From contig JAFDWN010000007.1 in the NCBI GenBank assembly GCA_018268465.1, positions 272,258-336,257 on the forward strand: 64,000 nucleotides of DNA. The letters run 5' to 3'. This document shows, one piece after another, positions 1 through 9,586 of the stretch. The translations under genes and the position numbers were made by a program. Numbering within the stretch: position 1 is the first letter of the stretch; each line of letters starts with the position of its first letter. The notes beneath the pieces are model-generated. The model was not told the origin of the DNA. It did not search any database and saw nothing but the letters and a program-made list of their open reading frames with translations. Source of the stretch: Actinomycetota bacterium (lineage in GTDB: Bacteria > Actinomycetota > Actinomycetes > Mycobacteriales > Mycobacteriaceae).

Positions 1-429
1 CTCGTCGCCGACTCCGTCGGGAATCTTGTAGGTCGAGTTGTCCGCGAACGGGACCCTGACATATTCGGCCTGGGTGCCGTCGATCAGATGACCCAGGATC
101 CAGCCTCCGCCGCCGCGGCATTGGCCGTAGGCGCGTTCGCGGCAGTAGCGGCAGCTGCCGCAGGAGCTGATGCAGGAGACCAGCACCCGATCACCCACCT
201 TGACTCGTCCCACGGCGGATCCCACCTCGACGACCGTGCCGACCGCCTCGTGGCCCAGGATGCGACCCGGGGTGGTCTCTGGGACGTCGCCTTTGAGGAT
301 GTGCAGGTCGGTGCCGCAGATGGTGACGGCGTCGACGCGCACCACCGCATCGGTGGGCGCCTGGATTGCCGCATCCGGTACCGAGTCCCACGATCGCTGT
401 CCGCTGCCGTGGTACACAAGCGCTTTCAC
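1..429 (-). CDS. Zinc-dependent alcohol dehydrogenase, C-terminal part outside window
   Basis: Partial gene; 143 codons of the N-terminal half are visible. It is a medium-chain zinc alcohol dehydrogenase, expected to oxidise an alcohol with NAD(P). The catalytic-domain signatures are clear: TICGTDLHILKG (catalytic zinc Cys), GHEAVGTVVEVG (zinc His and Glu), and the four-Cys structural zinc loop SCGSCRYCRERAYGQC. The GTG start is chosen because GGAG lies 8 nt upstream and the reading begins MKALVYHG, typical of the family. It is the last visible gene of the leftward mim cluster but is separated from groEL by a perfect hairpin, so it may be weakly co-transcribed. It probably acts on 2-propanol, 1-propanol or acetol made by the monooxygenase; this is inferred from context only. 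Confidence 0.85.
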   Translation of the reverse strand, partial: MKALVYHGSGQRSWDSVPDAAIQAPTDAVVRVDAVTICGTDLHILKGDVPETTPGRILGHEAVGTVVEVGSAVGRVKVGDRVLVSCISSCGSCRYCRERAYGQCRGGGGWILGHLIDGTQAEYVRVPFADNSTYKIPDGVGDE

Positions 430-467
430 TGTCGATACTCCGATCGCCTGACGAAAAGGCAGTTGGG

Positions 468-523
468 GAGTCACACCGATCGCCGCGGCCTGGCGGGGCC
501 TCGTGCGGCGATCGGTGTGACTC
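468..523 (-). terminator. Perfect 19-bp hairpin downstream of groEL
   Basis: Positions 468-486 and 505-523 are exact reverse complements, with an 18-nt loop between them. The hairpin starts 16 nt after the groEL stop and lies before the next leftward gene (start 429). There is no U-tract, as is common for mycobacterial intrinsic terminators. It probably ends or attenuates the groEL transcript. Confidence 0.8.
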
Positions 524-538
524 GGGTGGGCGAAACGA

Positions 539-2227
<1,689 letters not shown>

Positions 2228-3253
2228 TCAGGGGATCAGGATGGCGCGACCGCGCACCCGTCCCGCGTCGAGATCGTCGATCGCGCGCTGGAATTCGTCG
2301 AGCGGGTACTTGCTGGTATGCAGCGTGACCTTGCCCTGCGCAGCCAGGACCATCAACTCCTGCAAGTCGTTGTAGGACCCGACCAGATTGCCGATGAAGT
2401 TGATCTCGGTGGAGATGACGTCGATGGTGGGGACGTCGATGTTCTCGCCGTAGCCGACGACGTAGTAGTTGCCGGCGCGGCGCAGCATCGCCACGCCCTC
2501 CTTGGTAGCGCCGCCCTCGCCGACGAAATCCAGCACCGCCTCCGCGCCGTGCCCGCCGGTCAGGTCGAGGATCTGCTGAACGTGGGTGCCGTCGGCGACG
2601 ATGCCCTTGTCGGCACCGACCTCCACGGCCAGCGCGACAGCCGCAGGGTTGCGGTCGACCACGACCACGGTGACTCCCGAGATCGCCTTGAGCACTTGGA
2701 TTCCGATGTGGCCGAGGCCGCCGGCACCGATGACCACGCAGTACTGTCCCGGGTGCGTGGCTCGCGCCACCTTGGCTGCCGCGTGGTAGGCGGTCAGGCC
2801 GGCATCGGCGAGTGCGGCCACGTCGGCCGGTTCGAGCGAATCGTCGATCTTCACCACACTGCGGGCGGTGGTGCGCAGGTACTCCGCGTAGCCGCCGTTG
2901 GTGTCGATGCCGGGGAAACTGCTGTTCTCGCAATGCACATCGTCTCCGGACCGGCACGCGCGGCAGAGTCCACAGGTGATCAGCGGGTGCAGGATGACCT
3001 TGTCGCCGACCGATACGTTGGTCACCGCGTCACCGACTGCGTGCACCCACCCGGCGTTCTCGTGACCGATGGTGTACGGCAGCGCGACACCGGTCTTCTG
3101 CTCCCACTGACCCTCCAGGATGTGGATGTCGGTGCGGCACACACCCGCACCGCCGATCCGCACGACTACATCGAGGGGTCCCTCGATCACGGGTTCCGGG
3201 ATGTCGGTCAGCTGCAGTTTGGTGTGGTATCCGACGACCTGGACGGCTCTCAT
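2228..3253 (-). CDS. Zinc-dependent NAD alcohol dehydrogenase
   Basis: Medium-chain alcohol dehydrogenase of 341 aa, a complete family length. Zinc-site residues appear in GVCRTDIHILEG and GHENAGWVHAVG; the structural zinc lobe is CGLCRACRSGDDVHC; the Rossmann motif is VIGAGGLGHIGIQ. The overall pattern resembles secondary-alcohol dehydrogenases that oxidise 2-propanol. The ATG at 3253 overlaps the stop of the DUF59 gene (TGATG), which indicates translational coupling; a TTG one codon earlier is possible. In context it would convert 2-propanol from propane hydroxylation to acetone, or act on a related alcohol. The substrate is inferred. Confidence 0.92.
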   Translation of the reverse strand: MRAVQVVGYHTKLQLTDIPEPVIEGPLDVVVRIGGAGVCRTDIHILEGQWEQKTGVALPYTIGHENAGWVHAVGDAVTNVSVGDKVILHPLITCGLCRACRSGDDVHCENSSFPGIDTNGGYAEYLRTTARSVVKIDDSLEPADVAALADAGLTAYHAAAKVARATHPGQYCVVIGAGGLGHIGIQVLKAISGVTVVVVDRNPAAVALAVEVGADKGIVADGTHVQQILDLTGGHGAEAVLDFVGEGGATKEGVAMLRRAGNYYVVGYGENIDVPTIDVISTEINFIGNLVGSYNDLQELMVLAAQGKVTLHTSKYPLDEFQRAIDDLDAGRVRGRAILIP

Positions 3254-3996
3254 CAAGCGCTCCTCGTTCTGGTGTTGGTGAATTTCATTGCGGTGCAGTC
3301 CTCGTCGCCGTATCTCGTGGCCAGCAGCCCGCGGCAGAAATGCCCGTTTCCCTCGATCGAGATCCGGACCGAGCGGGCCAGTCGCAGCCGCAGCGGGACG
3401 GTGTCAGCCTCCAGCGGGTGGCCGTCGTCGTCGATCATGACCCGGCCGTTGGGGCACATGCTGATTCCCAACGCGAAACGACGGCGCAACAGCGCGGACT
3501 TCTCCGTCCCGTCGGGCAGGTCGCGCAGCGTGAGCATGTGGATATCGTCGTGCGCCACCAGGCCCCGCTTCAGCATGGCAGAGACCACCCGCTCCATCGC
3601 CGCGGTGTGCGCTTTGCGCAGGAATGTCAGGCGCAGGTCGTCGAGGCTCTCCTGCGCCTCCGAGCCGAAAGTGCCGACATACCCGGCGTGACTGGCCAGG
3701 CCGGCGTTGATCTTGTCGCTGTCGTGGTGGTCGTCCAGCAGCACCCGCACCACTCCGATGTCCTCGACGCCCGAGAGCGCGTCGAGGGCGTCGGAGGCCA
3801 TCAGATAGGCGAAGTTGGGTGAGCAGAACGCCGTCGGCAACCGCAGATGCACGGTGACACCGTCGTCGTCGACGGCCACCGACCGGACGAATCCCAGCTC
3901 GGTGATCGGCTGGTCGAGCTCGGGATCCATGACCGTCGCCAACGCCGCCATGATCGCCGAGTCGATCGTCTCGACCGACACCATGGCCACGCTCAT
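3253..3996 (-). CDS. DUF59/MIP18-family protein of the monooxygenase cluster
   Basis: A 247-aa protein with an N-terminal DUF59 (iron-sulfur assembly, SufT/MIP18-like) domain over about residues 8-95, including VMDPELDQPITELGFV and the Cys in LPTAFCSPNF. The C-terminal half has a CPNG segment and is otherwise unassigned. Proteins of this type accompany actinobacterial propane monooxygenase operons. A role in metal-centre assembly for the diiron hydroxylase or its [2Fe-2S] reductase is plausible but inferred. It is coupled on both sides: its ATG overlaps the amidohydrolase stop (ATGA) and its stop overlaps the dehydrogenase start. Confidence 0.8.
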   Translation of the reverse strand: MSVAMVSVETIDSAIMAALATVMDPELDQPITELGFVRSVAVDDDGVTVHLRLPTAFCSPNFAYLMASDALDALSGVEDIGVVRVLLDDHHDSDKINAGLASHAGYVGTFGSEAQESLDDLRLTFLRKAHTAAMERVVSAMLKRGLVAHDDIHMLTLRDLPDGTEKSALLRRRFALGISMCPNGRVMIDDDGHPLEADTVPLRLRLARSVRISIEGNGHFCRGLLATRYGDEDCTAMKFTNTRTRSA

Positions 3997-5033
3997 AGCG
4001 ACACGGCCTCCTTGGCCCCCGCGGCAACCTCGACGGTGTCCTGTCCCGGCGTGGCGAGCTGCAGCTCGGCAGGCACCTCGATGTCATACAGCGACGCGGC
4101 GTTGAGGCCGAGGATCTTCTTCTTCTGCTCGACGGTGATCGGCGCGTATTCCGTCATGTCCTCGGGGATCTGGAAGTCGACGAACCTTTCGATCAGCCAT
4201 TTCGGCGTCCACAGCGCGTAGTCGCTGGCGAACAGGATCTTGTCCTCCCCCAGCCAGTACAGCAGCTCCCCGATGACCTGGGCGAAGTAGCGCGGCCGGG
4301 TGTGGATGAACGGGATGGCCACGGCCAGACCGCCGTACACGTTGGACTCCTGGGTGGCAATCCAGCAGAAGTCCTCCAGCCGGGGCAGACCGCAGTGCTC
4401 GACGATGAAGTTGAGCTCCAGGTAGTCGGTGGCGACCTTGTCCACGTCGGCGACATCGAACGCGTCGCGATCCAGGGGCCGGATCGTCGGGCCCTTGTGC
4501 ACGTGCACGTTCTTGATCCCAAGGTTGATGCACTCTTCGAGGTAGCGCCGCGACCAGGGGTCGTCGAGTTTGTATCCGCGCGAATCACCGTGCCACTCCG
4601 CGGTATACAGCTTCACTCCCTGCAGCTGCATCCTGGCGGCATCGCTGCGCAACTGAGCGAGACCGACTTCGCCGTTGCGGGGATCGTAGGCATGGTTGTA
4701 GGTCAGCTTGTCGGGGTGTTTCTGCGCCAGCCCGAACGCCTCCTCGGTTTGACCGAAACCGTTGACGTAGAAATCGCTGAGCAGCGTCGCCTGGAAGATC
4801 GCGTGGTCGACGTAACCCTCACTGAACAGGTCGTGCATCAACCGCTCGCCGCCGTAGTAGGTGTAGGTGTCGTAATCCCACACGACTTCTTCGGGCGACA
4901 GGTTGCGGTGGTAGTCGTAGAAGCAGTCGATGAACTGTTTGCCGTGGATGTTCTTCAGGTTGGATGCACGGCCGTCCCAGATGTGCACGTGGCCGTCGAC
5001 GATGAAGTAGGAGTTGCCGTCCTTGTGGTACAT
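3993..5033 (-). CDS. Amidohydrolase-family protein linked to propane monooxygenase
   Basis: A 346-aa metal-dependent hydrolase of the amidohydrolase-2 type (TIM barrel). The N-terminal metal motif VDGHVHIWDG (His-x-His) is present, as are VHVHKGPTIRP and ILFASDYALWTP, which fit the later His and Asp ligands. Such genes sit directly after the monooxygenase genes in mycobacterial mim and rhodococcal prm clusters. Their reaction is not established; a decarboxylase- or hydrolase-like step on an oxidation product, or a maturation role, is possible. It starts 96 bp after mimD with a strong hairpin in between, so its expression may be separated from mimABCD. Confidence 0.85.
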   Translation of the reverse strand: MYHKDGNSYFIVDGHVHIWDGRASNLKNIHGKQFIDCFYDYHRNLSPEEVVWDYDTYTYYGGERLMHDLFSEGYVDHAIFQATLLSDFYVNGFGQTEEAFGLAQKHPDKLTYNHAYDPRNGEVGLAQLRSDAARMQLQGVKLYTAEWHGDSRGYKLDDPWSRRYLEECINLGIKNVHVHKGPTIRPLDRDAFDVADVDKVATDYLELNFIVEHCGLPRLEDFCWIATQESNVYGGLAVAIPFIHTRPRYFAQVIGELLYWLGEDKILFASDYALWTPKWLIERFVDFQIPEDMTEYAPITVEQKKKILGLNAASLYDIEVPAELQLATPGQDTVEVAAGAKEAVSL

Positions 5034-5073
5034 CGAGAATCCTATCGATTGGGCTGCTGATGGATCATCTTGA

Positions 5074-5122
5074 GATTTGGGTGCTCTCGCCGACGGTGGA
5101 CGTCGGCGAGAGCACCCAAATC
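5074..5122 (-). terminator. 22-bp perfect hairpin between mimD and the amidohydrolase gene
   Basis: Positions 5074-5095 and 5101-5122 are exact reverse complements with a 5-nt loop. The hairpin begins 7 nt beyond the mimD stop. It would terminate mimABCD transcripts or protect their 3' end, leaving downstream genes to read-through or a separate promoter. There is no U-run. Confidence 0.8.
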
Positions 5123-5129
5123 GCGGGTT

Positions 5130-5471
5130 CTACTTCGCGGTCAGGTCGAAGCCGATGTACTCGGCGGCGTCTTCGGGGTTGGCGAACAGCAGGGTCCGGT
5201 CGTCGAGGTGCACCATGCGCCCGTAGTGGGTGGAGCTGATCTCCTCGAAGATCGAACCGTCGAATTCCTCACCGAGGGCTTCGGTGAGTTCGGCGTAGTC
5301 GAAGTCGAGCAGCCGCTGACCGTCGACGCGGATCATCGACGGATACTCGGTGAGCTCGATACCCTCCTTGGCGCCCATCACGTCGGCGACGACCCGCCCC
5401 ACCGGGGTGTTCATCAACGTCACGCCACACATGTTGGAGACCGCGGTGGCTGATCCGAACTGCATGGTCAC
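5130..5471 (-). CDS. mimD: Propane/acetone monooxygenase coupling protein MimD
   Basis: A 113-aa protein matching the MmoB/DmpM coupling (effector) proteins of soluble diiron monooxygenases. It begins near [20 protein letters not shown] and carries the conserved GRVVADVM and [15 protein letters not shown] segments. It binds the hydroxylase and tunes its redox and catalytic cycle without a cofactor. The GTG start overlaps the mimC stop (GTGA), showing translational coupling; an ATG two codons later is an alternative. It is the fourth gene of mimABCD and is followed at once by a 22-bp hairpin. Confidence 0.93.
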   Translation of the reverse strand: MTMQFGSATAVSNMCGVTLMNTPVGRVVADVMGAKEGIELTEYPSMIRVDGQRLLDFDYAELTEALGEEFDGSIFEEISSTHYGRMVHLDDRTLLFANPEDAAEYIGFDLTAK

Positions 5472-6568
5472 TTGTCCAGCTCCTTAGGGGTGTCGAGGTC
5501 GATGGAGTCGAGCAACGCGGTGAACTTGTCCTTGGTGTGGCCGAGGCTGGTGGCGAAGGTGACCACCTTCTCCGCCGGCTGGGACCACAACGGCTGCAAC
5601 GCATATGCGGCCTCCAGGCTGCGCGGCACCCAGACCGACATCCAGTCGGCGAACAGCGCCTTGTTGGCGTCGCCGAACTTCTCGTCGCGGGCGAGCATGC
5701 GGAACAGCGCCCGGGTGTAGCCCAGGTCGCGGTCGTAGTCGTTCTCGCCGGTGCCGACGATGGTCGGCGTGATGTAATCGCCGTTGCGTGCGGCTATCTG
5801 CATCACCAGTTCGCTGCGGAACAGCTGCCCCACCAGCTGCTCGAACACGATGTTGGTGGCGAAGAGCAGTTCGCACCAGTCACCGATCGCCGTGAGACGT
5901 TCGACGGCTTCGCGGGTGCGCTGCCATTCCGGGGCGTTCTGCCACACATCCTTGTGCGCACTGCCGTCGAAACCTTCAGCGGCATCGGACAAGTCGAGGT
6001 TGAACAGGGCGAGATCCTGCGCGAAACGCATCTTGTGCGCGGCGTTGACGGCGACCGCGGTGTTGATCATGTTGGTCGGACCCGAACGCTGGATGGAGGT
6101 GAAGACGTGCAGCGCCATGCCGTTCTCGGCGTGCATCCACGCCCCGAGGTGGCGTTCGAGGAACTTCAGCCACGGCGTATTCCAGCCGTCGTAGGCGCGG
6201 GCCCGCTTCGCGTTCTGCAGGCACAGTTCGACCTGACGCACCACCGCGGCGTTGTTGCGGTAGATGGTCTGCTCCCACTCCTCGTTGGGGTCGAGGAACC
6301 CGTGCCAGTTGGAGGACCGGGCGGCCGTCCACTCCTGGGGATAGCCGCCGGGACCGTCGCCGAAGCCGTAGATCCAGCCCTGGGTGAGATGCCGTTCGGG
6401 GTCAGGCTGCACGTCGACCGTCACGTCTTCGTACATGGTGGAGCGCAGTTTGGCCGGCTTGTAGTAGGAATACTTCCTGCTCTTACTGCTCGGGAACTCC
6501 TGCGCACCCGCCTCCGAGTCGGTGAACTCGATCTTGGGGAAGCTGCGCTGCTTTGCAGGTGCTGACAT
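5468..6568 (-). CDS. mimC: Propane/acetone monooxygenase hydroxylase small (beta) subunit MimC
   Basis: A 366-aa ferritin-like beta subunit of a soluble diiron monooxygenase hydroxylase. This subunit lacks the metal site and packs against MimA. Recognisable segments are the [18 protein letters not shown] start region, [20 protein letters not shown], and [30 protein letters not shown]. It lies 48 bp after mimB, and its stop overlaps the mimD start. Length and order match the mimABCD layout of M. smegmatis. Confidence 0.93.
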   Translation of the reverse strand: MSAPAKQRSFPKIEFTDSEAGAQEFPSSKSRKYSYYKPAKLRSTMYEDVTVDVQPDPERHLTQGWIYGFGDGPGGYPQEWTAARSSNWHGFLDPNEEWEQTIYRNNAAVVRQVELCLQNAKRARAYDGWNTPWLKFLERHLGAWMHAENGMALHVFTSIQRSGPTNMINTAVAVNAAHKMRFAQDLALFNLDLSDAAEGFDGSAHKDVWQNAPEWQRTREAVERLTAIGDWCELLFATNIVFEQLVGQLFRSELVMQIAARNGDYITPTIVGTGENDYDRDLGYTRALFRMLARDEKFGDANKALFADWMSVWVPRSLEAAYALQPLWSQPAEKVVTFATSLGHTKDKFTALLDSIDLDTPKELDK

Positions 6569-6616
6569 TGCTATCCTTCCGGTTTCTTTGGGCTGTAAAG
6601 CTTTTGTGGCGAACTG

Positions 6617-7660
6617 TCATTCGAAGATGGGGCTGGTGAACTTGTCGTAGAAGATCTGGTCCTTGGGAACCGCCCGGGTGTCGAGCAGTTCCAGCGCGGC
6701 GTCCACCATCGGCGGCGGACCGCACATGTACACCTCGGTCTTGGCGATGTCACCCTCGTGACGGGCCACGACGTCGGTCACATTGCCCTGTTCGACCGTG
6801 ACCACCTCGGGCAGATCCCCGTCCATCGACTCCGACAGACACGCGATGAACGCAAAATCCACCAGTCCCTTTCCGATTTCGGCGATCTCATCGAGGTAGA
6901 ACAGGTCAGCCGCGGTGCGGGCTCCGTAGTAGAACCGCACCGGCCGCGTGCTGGCCGACTCACTGAGATGCCGCATGATCGACAACACGGGCGCCATACC
7001 CGCGCCGCCGGCCACGCAGACCACCGGCAGCACGTGACCGTCCTTGAGGGTGGAGGTCCCGTACGGACCCTTCAGCGACAGCTCGTCGCCCACCGCGATA
7101 CCGTCGTCGAGCAATCCGGAGAACTTGCCGCCCGGGTACTTCTTGATGAGGAACTCGACCCGGCCCGGGGTGGACTGCGTGGTCGCCATCGAGAACGACC
7201 GGTGCTCTTCGGTTCCCGGGATCGTGATGTCGGCGTACTGGCCGGCCTTGAACTCGAACGTCGCCGGCTCCACCGCCTCCAGACGCAGCGAGACGATGTC
7301 GCGGGTGACGGGCTCCACCGCGGCCACCCGGGCCCGGACGTCCTGGATGGGCAGCCCACCGAGCAACTCGTCCTCGTCGAAGTTCAGCAGCTCGATCGTG
7401 CAGTCGCTGAACGCATGTGAACGGCACAGCAGGACATACCCCTCGTCCACCTCGGCGTCGTTGCAGGCAAAGGTGGAGTAGTTGTCCATCTGGATATCGC
7501 CGTCGAGGACATAGGATTTGCACGCCGAGCAACGGCCCTCGCGGCAGCCGTGCATGAGATGGATGCCCTGCCGGAAGGCGGCGTCGAGGATGTTCTCGTC
7601 CTCGGCGACTTCCATCTCGATGTCGACCGGCTCGAAGTTGATGCGATGCGTGTCGGCCAC
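6617..7660 (-). CDS. mimB: Propane/acetone monooxygenase reductase MimB
   Basis: A 347-aa NADH-dependent reductase that passes electrons to the diiron hydroxylase. The N-terminal plant-type ferredoxin domain has the [2Fe-2S] ligands C39, C44, C47 and C79 (C-x4-C-x2-C-x31-C). An FAD-binding barrel follows, with RSFSMATT, and then a nucleotide domain with GGAGMAPVLSI and the C-terminal YMCGPPPMVDAA. All domains are intact. It follows mimA by 96 bp, a gap filled by a 17-bp perfect hairpin, so mimA and the rest of the operon may be expressed at different levels. Confidence 0.95.
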   Translation of the reverse strand: MADTHRINFEPVDIEMEVAEDENILDAAFRQGIHLMHGCREGRCSACKSYVLDGDIQMDNYSTFACNDAEVDEGYVLLCRSHAFSDCTIELLNFDEDELLGGLPIQDVRARVAAVEPVTRDIVSLRLEAVEPATFEFKAGQYADITIPGTEEHRSFSMATTQSTPGRVEFLIKKYPGGKFSGLLDDGIAVGDELSLKGPYGTSTLKDGHVLPVVCVAGGAGMAPVLSIMRHLSESASTRPVRFYYGARTAADLFYLDEIAEIGKGLVDFAFIACLSESMDGDLPEVVTVEQGNVTDVVARHEGDIAKTEVYMCGPPPMVDAALELLDTRAVPKDQIFYDKFTSPIFE

Positions 7661-7696
7661 GGAATGCTCCTCGGCTGTCGGTGGGTACGGTGGAGA

Positions 7697-7738
7697 CCCG
7701 GTGGGTGGCGGCGGAGAGGCACGCCGCCACCCACCGGG
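7697..7738 (-). terminator. 17-bp perfect hairpin between mimA and mimB
   Basis: Positions 7697-7713 pair exactly with 7722-7738 across an 8-nt loop. The structure starts 18 nt after the mimA stop, inside the mimABCD operon. It may attenuate transcription or stabilise the upstream mimA message, giving more hydroxylase large subunit than reductase. The exact role is inferred. Confidence 0.7.
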
Positions 7739-7756
7739 GGTTGGGGCACAGACGGA

Positions 7757-9388
7757 TCAGGCAGGCGACAGCGTGTCGGCGCGGTACGCCGCGATGTAGG
7801 CGTCCCGCTCCTCGTCGCTCATCTCGTTGAGCAAGACGTTCGGGCTGTTGAACACATTGCCGCGGACGTCGTCGAGGGTCCACATCTTCTTCGGGTCGAG
7901 ATCCAGATGCGGTTGCGGGATCAGCGTCTTGCCGTCGTCACGCACATAGCCCAGATCGGAGATGATGTCGGCGAGATCCTTGCCGTGGTGCAGGGTCTCC
8001 CATTCCCGGAAGCCGGTGAGCCGGCCCATATTCGGCGTCGGCCGGCCCTCGTACTCGCCGCGGAACGCGACCGCGTCGGTCCAGTGGCAGGTCTCCGAGC
8101 AGTATGTCCGCCACTGGCCGTCGACCTTGTCGAGCACGGTGTCCTCACGGATCAGGCAGGGCACCATGCAAGTCCAGCAGCGCTGCGGGTAGGTGTAGCC
8201 GACCTCCTCGAAGGCGATGGGCTTGTTCCGGCCGGGGTAGGCCAGCCGGTTGTAGTTCTCCCACCACTTGCCGAACTTGTTGTACCAACCGGGGTACTTC
8301 TCCTCGAACCACTCGAAGTCCTTGTCGGTCATGGCGTCGATCCGCCAGTAGTTGACCGGCCAGCCGGTGGCGAAGAACCGGGCGACCTCGTGCACGTAGT
8401 GCTTGTCGACGATGCGCTTCCACGCCTCCTCGACCAGGTCGTGCGGGATGGTCAAACCGTACTTCTCCAGCGGCAGAAGATAACTGCGGTAGTAGTCGTC
8501 GTAGATCCAGCGCCGCCACATCTCGGCGTAGCTCTCCCGGTCCTTGCGGCGGTCCTTGGTCCCGTATTCGATGAAGGTGCCGATCGCCGCGTCGACGACG
8601 CAGTGGTTGTTCCACCAGGCGTAGCGCAGATCGCGTTCGAGCAGCGGGCGGTTGCGTTCGTCGGCCAGCGCCATCAGCAGGATGGAGTAGCCGTTGGAGA
8701 TGTGCCGCGATTCGTCGGACTGCACCGAGTGGAACACCGTCGGCAGCAGGTAGTCGCCGTTGGCCGCGGCCTCGTCGGGCATGGCGACGAAAAGCGTATT
8801 GGTGAAGGCGGTTTCGGCGACGACCGTCAGGTAGATATTGGCCGCGGTGATCGCGTCACCGGTGATGAATCCTTCGCCGAACTGACGACCGATCGTGCCC
8901 GCGTAGTTGTTGGCGAACGCCTTCTCGGTGATGTCGAACCCGGCGGGGTCGATGTAGTTGTTCATGTAGAGCTTCTTGAGGTTCATCTGGATGGTCGAGT
9001 GACGAACCTCGTCGATCATCTGCACGGCCAGGCCGTTGTGGATCTCCGGGTTGGGTACCGCGTCGATGGCCATCGGCATGGCCCGGGCGGCCGAGATCTC
9101 GGGGAAGGGGATGATCGACAGGAACAGCTTCTGCCATTCCAGCCACCGCTGCTGCACCTGGCGGAACATGTTGCCGCGGATGGCGCCGTCCATGGCGCCG
9201 AAGACGCGGTTGTCCTTTTCCTCTTCCATCGGGAAGTAGGACCGCATGATCTGCTTGAGCGGATCCTTCTTGGGGGCTTTCTCGAAGGTGTAGTCGGTGC
9301 CGAACCGCGTCGCCGGTGTGGCGAATGTGGGTTCCCACGACAGTTCGGTGATCTTCGCGTGCGCCTTGGTCAGGCTTTGTCTACTCAA
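7757..9388 (-). CDS. mimA: Propane/acetone monooxygenase hydroxylase large (alpha) subunit MimA
   Basis: A 543-aa diiron hydroxylase alpha subunit. The carboxylate-bridged diiron site is complete: E98 (PFPEISA), E127 and H130 (DEVRH), E192 (AETAF), E226 and H229 (DESRH). The family segment [13 protein letters not shown] and a second Cys pair (YCSETCHW) follow. MimABCD enzymes hydroxylate propane and acetone, and also phenol, in mycobacteria. The TTG at 9388 is the preferred start because GGAGG lies about 7 nt upstream and the product then begins [12 protein letters not shown]. Transcription probably runs from the mimR-mimA gap, where two repeated elements suggest control by MimR. Confidence 0.95.
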   Translation of the reverse strand: MSRQSLTKAHAKITELSWEPTFATPATRFGTDYTFEKAPKKDPLKQIMRSYFPMEEEKDNRVFGAMDGAIRGNMFRQVQQRWLEWQKLFLSIIPFPEISAARAMPMAIDAVPNPEIHNGLAVQMIDEVRHSTIQMNLKKLYMNNYIDPAGFDITEKAFANNYAGTIGRQFGEGFITGDAITAANIYLTVVAETAFTNTLFVAMPDEAAANGDYLLPTVFHSVQSDESRHISNGYSILLMALADERNRPLLERDLRYAWWNNHCVVDAAIGTFIEYGTKDRRKDRESYAEMWRRWIYDDYYRSYLLPLEKYGLTIPHDLVEEAWKRIVDKHYVHEVARFFATGWPVNYWRIDAMTDKDFEWFEEKYPGWYNKFGKWWENYNRLAYPGRNKPIAFEEVGYTYPQRCWTCMVPCLIREDTVLDKVDGQWRTYCSETCHWTDAVAFRGEYEGRPTPNMGRLTGFREWETLHHGKDLADIISDLGYVRDDGKTLIPQPHLDLDPKKMWTLDDVRGNVFNSPNVLLNEMSDEERDAYIAAYRADTLSPA

Positions 9389-9474
9389 AGTGCGCCTCCT
9401 GTGAGCTGGCCAGCACGGTGCCGGCGGGCGGACGTTGCCCCTCGAATGCAACCCCGCCGCGACTCCGGGAGGCG

Positions 9475-9498
9475 TCTCACTATGAGACGCAGGTCACA
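9475..9498. promoter_or_regulatory. Putative MimR box, copy 1
   Basis: A 24-bp element of form TCTCAnnnTGAGAnGCAGnTCACA: a TCTCA/TGAGA inverted repeat with a fixed tail. It lies 87 bp upstream of the mimA start. The second copy, 68 bp away in the same orientation, makes chance occurrence unlikely. Binding by the adjacent activator MimR is inferred. Confidence 0.6.
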
Positions 9499-9542
9499 AT
9501 CTGCGGTCCGGGGGTCGCGGAGCGCACACCTGCGCGCGGTAG

Positions 9543-9566
9543 TCTCAAATTGAGATGCAGATCACA
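9543..9566. promoter_or_regulatory. Putative MimR box, copy 2
   Basis: Second copy of the 24-bp element, sharing the TCTCA/TGAGA inverted repeat and the GCAG-n-TCACA tail. It lies 21 bp before the annotated mimR start and could mediate autoregulation as well as activation of mimA. Confidence 0.6.
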
Positions 9567-9586
9567 TCAGAGGGGCTTTAACGTGC

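Noticed and set aside
7550..9553. Plus-strand ORF of 667 codons opposite mimA and mimB
   Set aside because: It is antisense to two certain enzymes and also spans the intergenic hairpin; no recognisable protein features.
9389..9586. Possible sigma-54 promoter in the mimR-mimA gap
   Set aside because: MimR looks like a sigma-54 activator, but no convincing GG-n10-GC element was seen, the GAFTGA loop is missing, and mycobacteria lack sigma-54.
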